From assembly GCF_050947875.1 (NCBI RefSeq), contig NC_134572.1:130942105-131006104 (forward strand): DNA of 64,000 nucleotides, read 5' to 3'. The DNA comes from Dermacentor variabilis. Lineage: Eukaryota > Arthropoda > Arachnida > Ixodida > Ixodidae. Of the stretch, positions 37,172 through 47,531 are shown piece by piece. A program made the translations under genes and the position numbers. The stretch's first letter is position 1. The number at the start of each line of letters is the position of its first letter. Under the pieces are notes generated by a model, which was not told where the DNA came from, made no database searches, and saw nothing but the letters and a program-made list of their open reading frames with translations.

Positions 37172-37449
37172 GATTGCACAGTGTACCGTTAAACGTATAA
37201 GACAGTTGGAACGCTCAATTTTCGCTATAAGAGTGAAATCCCACATTACTTTTTGTTTCTCATTGCAAGCGAAAAGGAGGGAAAGAGCAACTACAAAAAA
37301 TGCTGCCAACAATGCTTGCAAGTCACCTTAAAACTTTATACCCGGCGTACCTCTTTTCATCTGTAGCAGCATCAGGAACTTATAAACGTGTTCGCTATGG
37401 AAGCGGCAATGTTGAGAGGGGAAAAAAAGGGAGCGTTCCACGCTGCTTG
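37172..37449. other. Unassigned sequence
   Basis: No recognised feature. Confidence 0.4.
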
Positions 37450-37572
37450 ATAAGGTTGCTTCGTGTGCTCATTAGCCAACCATAGGCCCTCTTAACGGCG
37501 TCATTAGTCGCTTGCAATCGAAAGCACGCAGTTCGCTTGATTAATGCTGTCGTGTCATCATTAGTGCTCGAA
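37450..37572 (+). repeat. Dispersed repeat, copy 2
   Basis: Similar to 8699-8820 in the same orientation (GATAAGGTTGCTTCGTGTGC, GCTCATTAG, then TTGATTAATGCTGTC). Family unknown. Confidence 0.5.
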
Positions 37573-38504
37573 ACCGACGGGATATTTCACTTGCTGTTTG
37601 CATATTTTCCTCTCCGCAGACTTTCATTGGCGGTTTGTCTACTGTAGATAATGCTGTCTTTTTTTCTTCTTTTTTTCTGTGCGTGTGTTTGTGTGTCTGC
37701 GTGTGTCATTACTTGCCCCTTTTAGCGCACCCTGCAACTGTATGCAAAATATTCCATTTTGATTTGACTTTTAGCTTCTTTTCAGTAAGTGGTGTCGAAA
37801 AATTGGGGGCGAAGTATTGGCTATCTTAACATTATTTATATCAACATGAAAACGTCTTTATTTAACATGAATCTATTAGCCGAATAATATCACATGTACA
37901 TATACGCAGCTGTGCCAGCAGTTGAATAAGCGCTTATCAACAAAGTAAAAAAAAATACTGAAAGCTTCCTGTGCGCTTACTGCACGGTAAAGTCATCCCT
38001 AAAGCTTCATTGTTGGGTATAGCCAGCTTAATGATAAGGACGATGAAATATGGGAAGCGTAATTCAAACTTTTTCAGTCAATGCAAACATGTTAACCTAC
38101 AGCATATACAACGCATTACATACGCGACAATATATACAACGCAGTATTGCTTGCAATCCCGCAAACAATACTTGAATACTTTGCCTGATTCGTAAATTTT
38201 TACAAGTCTAATACTATACATAAGTAGGATGCACCCAGACTTAACGCAGCCTTGCGCGGAAGACAGAAAACGTAAGATATAAGAGGTACAAGAGGATACT
38301 TAAGTGAAAAGAGAACAGATATGAAAGGGGAAGTAAAACAGAAACACGGGTGCTGAACAACAGCATATTTATGCAGCCGTTTGCGTTAGTGCATGATTAC
38401 CACAATCAGGGGCTTATGCAATGAACATTCAATGGACGGCCGACACCGTATTTGTTTGCACGCCTGAAAATGGAATGGTGAGGTGGTAAGCTTGGAAACT
38501 TGCT
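37573..38504. other. Unassigned sequence
   Basis: No gene or repeat family recognised. A T-rich and TGTG-rich patch lies at 37660-37706. Confidence 0.4.
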
Positions 38505-38913
38505 TACCTCGGACACGGAGAGAGAGGTGGGGAGGAATGAAATGCAGGGAGGTTAACCATGCTTTGCCCATTTTGCTGCCCTACGCATGGGTAAGGGGAG
38601 AAGGGAGTGAAAGAAAGAGAGGGAGAGGACACGAGTCCTGATCGCACTTTCACATGCACTAAGCCAGGTGCAACATGTCTAAAGTCGGGCACTCAAATCT
38701 GCAGCCTTCAGGTACTGTAAAAGAGCTCGAATGGCTTTCTAGGCTGATAAACTGTGAGGCCAGTTTTTTAGGCTGATAAACTGTCCTTTGCTTCTGTAAA
38801 TGGCCTATCGTCCAGTCTATTCAATACCCACTGGACAGTGTGTCGTTGTTTATCAAAGTGACAACAGTGGCGCGGAAGATAATCGATGGTCTCTTATGGT
38901 CTCAAGTATCCTC
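38505..38913 (-). pseudogene. LINE C-terminal and 3' UTR relic, minus strand
   Basis: On the minus strand, CHFDKQRHTVQW-type sequence with LDDRPFTEAK and AIRALLQYLKAADLSARL matches the C-terminus of the 922-3180 LINE (RPLSEQSVLE, KSVKALLTFLRDSGLLERL). It is followed by that LINE's type of 3' UTR (GTAGGGCAGCAAAATGGGC, GGTTAACCTCCCTGC). A 16-bp block TAGGCTGATAAACTGT is duplicated at 38740-38755 and 38769-38784 inside the coding part. Frame changes and stops are present. Confidence 0.7.
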
Positions 38914-38950
38914 CGCTCTTCCTAGGATCGCAAGTATCCTAGGAAGAGCG
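38914..38950. repeat. Perfect 15-bp hairpin
   Basis: CGCTCTTCCTAGGAT (38914-38928) and its exact complement (38936-38950) flank a 7-base loop. CAAGTATCCT also occurs twice directly (38903-38912, 38931-38940). It lies at the upstream edge of the minus-strand LINE relic. Confidence 0.7.
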
Positions 38951-40088
38951 TCCTGTACAGTTGAGGCATAGATGCCACGGATGTGCGCCACGTTTTATAG
39001 ACAAGAAACCTTAGTATATGGGTGATAGAGCTAAGCCTTTTCTTCAAGTATGAGACGTGGGGGCCTCCATTGTCTCAAGTACAATACTTAAGGCCTGCAA
39101 AGATGCGCGGCATTGCTGGTGAAATATGCATGGCATTCGGCCTCACGTTCCAGTGAATTCAATGTTTCTTTTTTATGCTTGGTCATATCTTGCGCAGCAG
39201 ATGTTATCACGAAATTTTTACCATGATATCGTTATAAATTGTTCTTGTTGGAATTTTTTCTTGCGTTCTTCGATCTTCGGTTTAAATGCCATGTTAATGA
39301 AATTATTCGCATCTTTATCTTCCAAACGACTGGCAGTCGTATCAAGAAAGCACACATGGTAGCAGTTTTGATCAGTTTAAATATGAAATGTCTCGCCGCA
39401 TACATACACGCATACATACGATTATTTGAAGAAAAGTTGTGTCAGCTGTTCCGATGGGTAATAAGTCGTACCATCACTGTCTATTAAAACAAAATATATA
39501 TTATTATACTTAAGAAAAGGCGCAATTAACGTTCATTCCTAAAGTGCAATAGTGCGTGCCACCATTCGATATTTGAACACGTTGTCCGTTCTTTGGACGA
39601 TTTCTCACTTCAACCAGAGTTAAATTGAAAGATCGTTTTCTACTATGACAAATTTTTCAATGTTTCGCAATAGCAATGTTTCGGAATGTTTCGCAATCTC
39701 GTTTCGCGATATGACCATCTGCTGAAGGTATACAAAAGACTAATAAGGTAACGATTGCTACTTGGAAAGGAATGTAGCGTGGTAACCTTTCTTCTAATTG
39801 TAGTTTCTGCTGTTGGGGACACTATACACAACTGAGTTCGGGAACGGAACTTCGTGGACACGCTTTCTTGTACCCACCGCAGTAAAGAACGCATAAAATT
39901 ACAAAACACAACCAACTGCCTCTGATTGAGTTGTTAGCCCGTCAAGTGTGTCCAGAAGTGCCATAAATAATGTCTCACATGTTTCGGTTCAGGTTCAAAT
40001 AGCGGCGAGAACAAACTGCATTTTAGTAAATACAGCGGAACTGAAAGATTGATGACGAGCTCAACGAATACCAAGTAAATTCACCTTA
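38951..40088. other. Unassigned sequence
   Basis: No gene recognised. Overlapping frames at 39126-39487 and 39643-39915 have no known motif. Confidence 0.4.
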
Positions 40089-40099
40089 TTAAGTGCACC

Positions 40100-40338
40100 C
40101 GCCGTGGTTGCTCAGTGGCTATGGTGTTGGGCTGCTGAGCACGAGGTCGCGGGATCGAATCCCGGCCACGGCGGCCGCATTTCGATGGGGGCGAAATGCG
40201 AAAACACCCGTGTGCTTAGATTTAGGCGCACGTTAAAGAACCCCAGGTGGTCGAAATTTCCGGAGTCCTCCACTACGGCGCGCCTCATAATCAGAAAGTG
40301 GTTTTGGCACGTAAAACCCCATAATTTAATTTTTAACT
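40100..40338 (+). mobile_element. tRNA-derived SINE, well preserved
   Basis: The tRNA-like head (40100-40174) has A box TGGTTGCTCAGTGG (40105-40118), B box GGATCGAATCC (40152-40162) and matching GCCGTGG/CCACGGC acceptor-like ends. The body carries GCGCACGTTAAAGAACCCCA, GGTGGTCGAAATTTCCGGAG and CCTCCACTACGGCG. It ends near TTTAATTTTTAAC. Flanks TTAAGTGCACCC (40089-40100) and TTAAGCGCGCCC (40342-40353) agree at 10 of 12 positions and may be the target duplication. Pol III transcription of intact copies is expected. The 151- and 146-codon frames over it are not genes. Confidence 0.85.
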
Positions 40339-40353
40339 TTCTTAAGCGCGCCC

Positions 40354-42099
40354 ACTTCTTAATGTCAATCACTCTCCATTGTGCCACGCCGCAGACAAGC
40401 TTAGCGGCGCTACCTTGCATTTCTAGGTCACCTGTAGAAAACACAGCTTGCGGTTTCGGCCGAAGAAAGAGGGTCCTACTCAGAAATCTTTCCATGCTAT
40501 GGTCGACAGTGGTAGATATGATCGCTCGGCTTCTGATTTTCAACGTGCACATGATGTAATGTTATGCTTGTGGCAGCAGCAGCGCTGGTAGATTTATATG
40601 ACGACCGCTAAATACAAGCTGTTTTACATAATTATGGAAGCAATGTTGAAAACAAAAGCCGGAAATAGCGGAAACGATAGTGGAAGCCAGCCGAATCCTA
40701 TATTGTATCCAGACTTTCGAGTTAACGTCGAATGATTACCTACTTAGCCGCAACACATGTAGGGACCCTTCGGTGACAGTGCGCAACGGATCAATCCCCG
40801 ATAATTCATATTCACTTGTGCTTCACGAAGTAGTGCAGTCGGCGCAAGTGACGTGCCAGATTTCGATGTATCAGACATGTTTAATATATTTAAGACATTG
40901 GAATATAAGCGTGCAGTTTAACCGTCAAAGTTGCGGCTGCATGGTGCCTTATTGTTCGAAACGTGTATCTCACTACATCGTGGCTCTTCAGCACATTTTC
41001 CCCTTTATATATAGCTGGAATCCCATGTCACAGTCAAAGCGTAGGCTAAAGCAGACGACTGACTTGTAGACGGGTATTTAAACCTTTGCAATCTGAAGAC
41101 GTCTTGAAGACTGGGAGTACCTTTATTTGCGTGATCCAAACTACAGATAGAGCCCGCCTTTAAGTTATCTACCGGTACTGGCACTGCCTCCTCAAGTATC
41201 TTGGCGACAGCCGCAGCTTTGCCATCGCGCTAACAGGCTGCAAAAGCAAAGTTTTCCTCCCGTGGGGAGCTCCACAGGAAATTGTTTACTGAGTAGCCCT
41301 GAGAAGCACTGGAATACCAAATGATCTCGTTGGGAAAAAAAAAGAAAGCAAATTGCCGCAAGTAGGTTGGAAAGCCACAAATCTCGAGCAGCGCTGTCGA
41401 GAAGGCAGAGGCACAGTTCCTTGTCATTTGGCATCGGTTGACAGCTACGCACTCGAAGTATGCAACACGATGACTGCTCGTGAACGACGCAGCTGAGCAA
41501 GCACACCGGCAGCCGTAGGGGCAGGAAAGCCGTGCATCTTCCCGACCGACTCCCTCGACGACCTGGGGCCGAGAGGCGCTGCCTGCTTGCTTTCAAGGCA
41601 GGCCATTTATCAGAGAGTCATCCGATCGGCGGCCCTTGTTGGGAGCAACCCAGGATCCTTTCACAGCCGCTGTCTCCCGCAGAACAACAACATGCTGCGC
41701 TTCGCCTGGAGGAATCAGGGGTGGCCACGAGGCACCCGACGTAGCAAGCGTGGATTCGCTTTTCCGAAAAGAAGTGGCGGCCTTTGTTGCAGAGGCTTAC
41801 AGAACGCAGCGGATGGAGGTAAAAGAGTAAGTATGGGAGCTTCCTCGGATGCTGTCATGGCATTTTTTGTTGCGTAGGAAGGTTGGCAGAGATAAGACCG
41901 AGCGCGTGTGCTGCGTGCTCCCTTTACTTTCCTATCAGACGAGCGCACCTGGCGTCGACCTGGTCGTTTTCCCGGGCAGTAAAAACAAAATGCGTACACA
42001 TTGAACAGCGCTTTCTTACTTGCCTGATTCTATTTCTCCTAGCCGCCACTTTAGACAACTGCTTATGCAGTTGCTGCTACTGTGCTTCGAAAGGTATTG
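40354..42099. other. Unassigned sequence with moderate open frames
   Basis: No family recognised. It holds the longest non-repeat frames of the window outside transposons: 40680-41069 (plus, 129 codons), 41192-41596 (minus, 134 codons), and a GC-richer set of overlapping plus frames at 41532-41880. One of these reads SLFRKEVAAFVAEAYRTQRM just before a GTAAGT at 41827-41832. A spliced exon is possible but unsupported; chance or an unknown transposon is as likely. Confidence 0.35.
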
Positions 42100-42576
42100 A
42101 AGAATAGCTCTTCTTGTTTTATTCCCCCTCGTTGCTTTCTTCTGCCCTGTTCATGGTACTTCTAGCGTTCTAGCGCTTACATCTAGCATATTGTTACAGC
42201 CTACGCTCTTGCGTGTAACTGACCCTATGTTTTTTCCAGTACTTTTTTTTTTTTGCTTTTTGCCTTTAACAATTGTATAAATTTTGTCACTCCCGTTGTT
42301 ATTTCTGTCACACTATATCGATTAGAGCATAGTTTGTTTGGTTTTTTTCTTTCTTCTTTCTTCTTTTTTTTCGTTATCATTTGCTTTTCTTGCAACTAAT
42401 TTATTATTATACTATCCACTGTTACGCTGCCAACTATGTTACAATTCTGTTGTAGATACTAACCGAGGGTCCCGTTTTCAGTATGATTACTTTGGGACCC
42501 TCGTCTGTATATTACATTTATGTACCTATGTTTTTTCATATGAATAAACTTCAACTTCACTTCACTTCAACTTCTG
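42100..42576 (+). mobile_element. LINE 3' UTR fragment with stem-loop
   Basis: T-rich sequence ends in a stem-loop: CGAGGGTCCC (42464-42473) pairs with GGGACCCTCG (42494-42503) across a 20-base loop. AATAAA and a CTTCAACTTC/ACTTC tandem tail follow. The layout repeats at 58.1 kb. A 3' stem-loop plus short tandem tail is known for stringent LINEs of the L2/CR1 type, where RT recognises the hairpin. The upstream boundary is uncertain. Confidence 0.6.
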
Positions 42577-43206
42577 AGGAAGTGGGATTACTTTTCTCAT
42601 GGCTCCGCTTTTTCGTCTTTTGTTTTTTGTAGTTTCATTCAGCGCCTGCATTTGTTTTACATAGTGTGTCCTTTCCACAACCTCCTTTCTGTTGCCAGAT
42701 TTCAGGAAGAATTATTACACGAAACAAAGCTGTCCGAAATCTGCCGTTGTGAGTAAGGTGTACGAGTTCGTGCGCGTGCACGGATGCGCCGAATTGTTCT
42801 GTGCTTCGTCCTTTTTCGGTTGTAAGTCTCGGGTAACGGCGGTACGCGATTTTAAAGTGATACGTTCGAGACTTCCACTGCGTTTGGCCCTTGCAACGCT
42901 CGTATTTCCTTTGGGTTAACAATTTTGTTACCACTGTAGGTTCTGTAACCGCAACAGCCTTGTCATCACACACATTTGTTCAAGTGACATTTCGTGGCGA
43001 TGCAACCCACTATGGATTTTTAACTTCTGATCAGGTGGGCAGTTTTAGTAAAAAAAAGACCAGTATTAGCAACAAAAATAGGCGCAGGTGGTTAGAACTG
43101 CAACACGCTTTAAACATTTGCAGGAATTGCTATCCTATGCACAAGGCTCGCACATCAAGATGGGTGCATATGGGAGTAGGCAAGTTGATGAAGGCACAAA
43201 ATAGGA
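42577..43206. other. Unassigned sequence
   Basis: No recognised family. A 112-codon minus frame (42635-42973) and a 108-codon plus frame (42891-43217) lack known motifs. Confidence 0.4.
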
Positions 43207-43420
43207 GGAGGAAGTAACTTTATTGCGTGCCCTGCGCGTTGGTGGGGAGCGCCAAAGGCCCCGCCTAGGGGACGACGAGGAGTTCTTTGGTCCTGGCGGC
43301 ATCCCCAGCGCGCTGGACTGCCCATAGTTGACCCTCGAGGGCGGGGCTGATCAGAGCGGCTTCCCAGCGCGTGCGAAGCCTTCTGCTAGACCCGCGTTCT
43401 CGTTATTGTTATATACGCAT

Positions 43421-43462
43421 ATATTATGGGAATGCCGATATATATCGACATTCCCATAATAT
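43421..43462. repeat. 42-bp near-perfect palindrome inside the LINE relic
   Basis: Two 21-bp halves with no loop and one mismatch (C/T at the fifteenth pair). The left copy of ATTATGGGAATG duplicates, inverted, the codons for ILWEC of the LINE protein. It therefore arose by a local inverted duplication after insertion. Confidence 0.85.
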
Positions 43463-44212
43463 AGGCTCCAGAGTTGCTCTGGATTCACATGTGTTGCATT
43501 TGTCCGTTTGATATATATCCGGATATATGATGTGCGAGAGCGCAGGATTCAGATAAGCCCTAGTTTGTAACTGCCGCCATGCGACAGAGTGCTTTTTTGT
43601 CAATTTTGGATGAGGTCGCGGGGAATTTTCCCCTCTGTAACCTGTAGCGTTTCGTGATGTCATTATATGTGGTCATTCTTTCCACCCATTCCCACTCATT
43701 TACCGCACCGTCACGTCCGGAGGGTGCCGGGGCGTCACTTGCGACTACGGCTCGGTCCGTAAGCCCTCGAGCCGCGGCGTGTGCCGCCTCGTTGTAGCCG
43801 TCCTCCGCGAGGGTGTGAGCGGGTGTCCATGTGATGTATCTCTTTCTTATGCAATCTTGACCTCCAGCAAGAAGTATTCGTCGTGTCTCTGGGGATATTC
43901 GGCCAAGGCAAAGTTTCTTACTGCCGTCTGAGAGTCGCTGACTATCACGGTGGCGTCAGTCTGAGCGCTTTGGTTACTTCTCCCAATGTCTCGTTACTTG
44001 TGGTGCGTATCGTTGCGCACGTCTTACACGGCTTGTCGCTATAAATTACGGCGGCCGTAAACCACCGTCTGCGACTGTATCGAGCCGCGTTTACGAAGAC
44101 TGCATCCTTGTCGGTGCCGAATTTCTTCTGTATCTCCTTCGCTCTGTTCTTTCGTGTGTCCTTATTGTGTTGTGGGTACATGTTCTTTGGTATGAGGGGT
44201 ATTACCATTGTT

Positions 44213-44467
44213 TACTTCGTCACCCTCGGGATGCCGTGTTTTTGAATGTGTATGCGTGTTTTGTTTTGTTTCCAAGTTGTTCTTGAGCCGCTGTGCCTAT
44301 CTTAGTGTTGATGCTTCTGATGATGTTAATGTTGAACATGAACCCTGCACTTTGTATTGCTTTTTTGTTGTTACCGATCATTGTATATGTAACGACTGCT
44401 TCCCCCCCCCCTTATGTAATGCCCTAAGCCAAGGGCCTTTAAGGGTAAATAAATGATGATGATGATG
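44213..44467 (+). mobile_element. LINE 3' end nested in the minus-strand LINE
   Basis: A plus-strand LINE 3' UTR interrupts the minus-strand relic between the KTRAG...QQSVKVD and IPKNMYP segments. It ends with a C9 run, TATGTAATGCCCT, a short GCCCT/AGGGC stem-loop (44421-44439 region), TTTAAGGGTAAATAAA and a (GAT)n tail. No coding sequence was carried, a heavy 5' truncation. Confidence 0.7.
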
Positions 44468-44840
44468 TCCACCTTGACACTCTGCTGTGTGCGGTAACCT
44501 ATGTCTAGTCTCTCTAGGATGTGTCAGCCTGCTCTAGTCTTAGAGAGGCGTTCATATTGTACCATACATTGCGCTTCAATGAGCTCGTCTATCGTGTTGT
44601 GTAGGCCTGATTGTAGCAACTTGTCCGTGCTGGTTCTGATTGGTAGCCCCATGGCTAGTTTGTATATTTTCGGAATTAGGCTTTCTAGTCTGATTTTTTC
44701 CGCGACGTTCCATTTGAAGTACGGCGCTACGTATACTATTCTACTTATTACGAAGGCCTGTACTAACCTCATCGTGTTTTCTTCTTTCATCCCGCCATGT
44801 TTGTTTGCGATTCTTCTGATTAGCCTCATGAGTAATTGAC

Positions 44841-45285
44841 AAAAAAATAAAAACGATAGTGCGATAACATACTTCTGTCTCGAGGATGCGCTCCTCAAAT
44901 GACGAACTGAAACCTCTGCTTTGTCTTAGTACGAGAGGCTAGTACCAGCTTACACTATGCCTTACAGTTCAAATCGAATTGATGGATAGTGTTGTACTTT
45001 ATCGTTCACCAGATAATACATCTATTGTCGACCGATTAACGAATGTGAGCGCTTCATCTTCAGAAAGTATTCGAGAGGGAGACAACCTTGCAATGCTGAA
45101 TGCTTTTAGACTCTTATTTATAGCTGCGTAGTTGAGGCGTCGACCACGTGTGGTCCACTTAGGCTGTTCACCAAAGATGTCTCCTGCTTAATCGTTTCAA
45201 ATTTTATTTTACGCGCCAGGCAGAAGGTCATTGAGATACCACAACTTCGAAACGAAACGCAAGCTAACATTAAAGAAAAAAATGA
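44841..45285. other. Unassigned sequence
   Basis: No recognised family. It may contain further diverged sequence of the minus-strand LINE, but I could not follow it. Confidence 0.4.
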
Positions 45286-45527
45286 GAAGCCGCCGCGGTT
45301 GCTTAGTGGCTATGGTGTTGGGCTGCTAAGCACGAGGTCGCGGGTTCGAATTCCGGCCACGGCGGGCGCATTACAATGGATGGGAAAGGCGAAAGCACCC
45401 GTCTACTTAGATTTAGGTGCATCTTAAAGAACCCCAGGTGGTCCAATTTTCCGAAGTCCCCCAATACGGCGTGCCTCATAAACAGAAAGTGGTTTTGGCA
45501 TATAAAAGCCCATAATCAAAAAAATGA
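45276..45527 (+). mobile_element. tRNA-derived SINE with target duplication
   Basis: Same family as 40.1 kb. The head has A box GGTTGCTTAGTGG (from about 45298), GGGCTGCTAAGCACGAGGTC and B box GGTTCGAATTCC (45353-45364 region). The body carries CTTAAAGAACCCCAGGTGGT and AAGTGGTTTTGGCATATAAA. AAAAAAATGA stands at 45276-45285 and again at 45518-45527, which fits a 10-bp target duplication fused with the A-rich tail, though it is low complexity. Confidence 0.8.
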
Positions 45528-46576
45528 CATTCCAACGTTTAAAAATTTGATCCAATCTTTAAAAAATTGGATAAGAACTCTGCTGAAGCGATGAAATAAG
45601 AAAGGTTGTCACAATCTTTATAGTTTACTAAATACTCTTGCCCTCTTGACTCGATGCTCTTGTGAGACATTTTCATAATTGTGTGACACTGCACAACATT
45701 CGTGCACATTTGGCAAGGAAAATAATATCGGGTTAAATAAATAAACTAATTCATTACACATTCAACAGTTTTAGCCGGTTCTTTTCATCCTTATCTCAGT
45801 CAAAAGCCCTTGCCTCCGTTGTCGTGGATTCTCAAACCTTTGTATTCTCTATTCACCACACATTTACATGGTTACCCGAATAAATTATACATGCCAATGT
45901 GACACCCACCACAAGCAGCCATTTTCTCATACTGACACAGTCAAATGATATCTGCTGTGATTATAAAGCAATGAAAGAAAATATGCGGGCACTATATGCT
46001 CGCAACTATTCAACCGATTTTAGTTCAGACTAGTGCCACGTTTTTGTGATTTAAGATGCACTCATCATATTCTACTATGTTAATATTGAATTGTTACATT
46101 CTATTGAGCTATCTTATGCAATAACTCCACCAGTAGCCACAATAAACCACGGTTACATGTTTCGAACCTACCTTTCTATAAATACAATTTACTGCTAGTA
46201 GTATGGTTTTTACTCAAAATGAAGCTACAAGGATGGAACATCACATACAATGAAGCAGTTAAAATCGGGCACTGCGAGCCTGAGCACACGAAGAGAAAAT
46301 GAGCGCGTGGAGACAATTACGTGAAGGAAAAGTAGGCAAGTGTTAAATCAGAAGTTGCGATGGAGCAAACTCATAAAGTACATGAAATATACTACACAAA
46401 GCTTCAGCTGGCGCGTCGTCGCATGACATGACATTTGATGCTCAAAAATTAGGGTGTCTTAATCTTGGAAATACCATTCCAGGAAATAATAAAAAAAATC
46501 CATTGCAACTAAATGACACTTTATGTGGATGATTACATACGGTTTCAGTGACTGCCTAGTCTTCTCTTTTGAGACA
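45528..46576. other. Unassigned AT-rich sequence
   Basis: No gene or repeat recognised. Confidence 0.4.
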
Positions 46577-46606
46577 ACGCCACTTGGTATGGGCACCAAG
46601 TGGCGT
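46577..46606. repeat. Perfect 12-bp hairpin
   Basis: ACGCCACTTGGT (46577-46588) and its complement (46595-46606) with a 6-base loop ATGGGC. Confidence 0.65.
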
Positions 46607-47479
46607 ATCTGATCGCTGATCTGAGTCGCTGACGGGTAATCATTTGCATTTACTGTGGCAGCAGTTGAAAACTCAAAACACGGCTTGCTGTATTCGACTC
46701 TTCCGTTATGTTGTTGTCCTCACGTCATCGGTGTTGCACCGTCGTTAGTTCACCTCCTCATCCCATGCTTCACCCTTACCGCACAACGAAGAAAAGCAAG
46801 ACTCTGCCCACCATCCAGTGGGGATCAAACTGAACGTAAAGTTGGTAGGCTCAAGAACTAGCTACTGATCTACCACTAAAATTCATGCTGGACAATGTTT
46901 GTACAGGGTTCTGGGTGCTGGCCCCACACATTTGAAAAGTGGTAGCGTCCCCAAGCTTCGTGCGATAGTATTACAGTCACATATAGCAGTCAGTGAGAGC
47001 TGCAGTACTTCCAATAGACAAGTCAGTCACGGGAAGTCCAGCAAGACGCCCTGACAGCGGTTCGACTTTTTAAATCGCCTTCATTGCGCAACGGGACACT
47101 CCTTAGTGTTCAGTCCTTACGCTACATGTTTAACTGCGCCAGTGTTGCTTAATTGTTGAGAAAGTAACAACACCCTTCATTTTGTTGTTAAACCAATACA
47201 TTATTCTCATTCTCTACTGCGCGGAAATCGTAAGGAAAATAAAGTTCTAAAAATGCAACAGTAGTAACGTAATATGAAGGAGAAAACTGAAGAAAAAAAT
47301 ATTTATGCAAGGGAACATTGCCTGCATTGTTGTTTATGTAAATACTGCCAAAAATGGAAAGTTCTCCTTGCGGGAAAGTGTTCCCTAAGATGTTGCCAAT
47401 ATTTCACATTGCCTTTGGTCTCTAGTGCTTTACCTACCGCAGAAATAACAGCGCTTCAAGACGGGACTAAAATGAAGAA

Positions 47480-47482
<3 letters not shown>
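46607..47482. other. Unassigned sequence
   Basis: No recognised feature. The frame 46655-46861 has no known motif. Confidence 0.4.

Positions 47483-47528
<46 letters not shown>
47483..47528. repeat. (AC)23 microsatellite
   Basis: Uninterrupted dinucleotide repeat. It lies inside a 142-codon frame (47274-47702), where it codes poly-His/Thr; that frame has no family resemblance and is not called. Confidence 0.95.

Positions 47529-47531
<3 letters not shown>

Larger units (their letters stand above)
43207..44840 (-). pseudogene. LINE ORF2 relic (post-RT, RNase H, C-terminus), minus strand
   Basis: Reading down the minus strand: LLMRLIRRIANKHGGMKEEN, FVISRIVYVAPYFKWN, LGLHNTIDELIEAQ-like and YERLSKTRAG (44836-44524) form the post-palm region. 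After an insertion (44213-44467) come IPKNMYPQHNKDTRKNRA, FVNAARYSRRRWFTAAV, IVSDSQTAVRNFALAEYP and ITWTPAHTLAEDGYNEAAHA, an RNase H with damaged acidic positions. Next are RPHPKLTKKHSVAWRQLQT, ATLEPILWEC and, after a palindrome, WEAALISPALEGQLWAVQRA. The 3' end is AATAAAGTTACTTCCTCC near 43207. Stops and frame changes are common. A LINE group different from 922-3180. Confidence 0.8.

Noticed and set aside
40104..40559. 151- and 146-codon frames on opposite strands
   Set aside because: They lie over the SINE and contain its translated promoter boxes; not genes.
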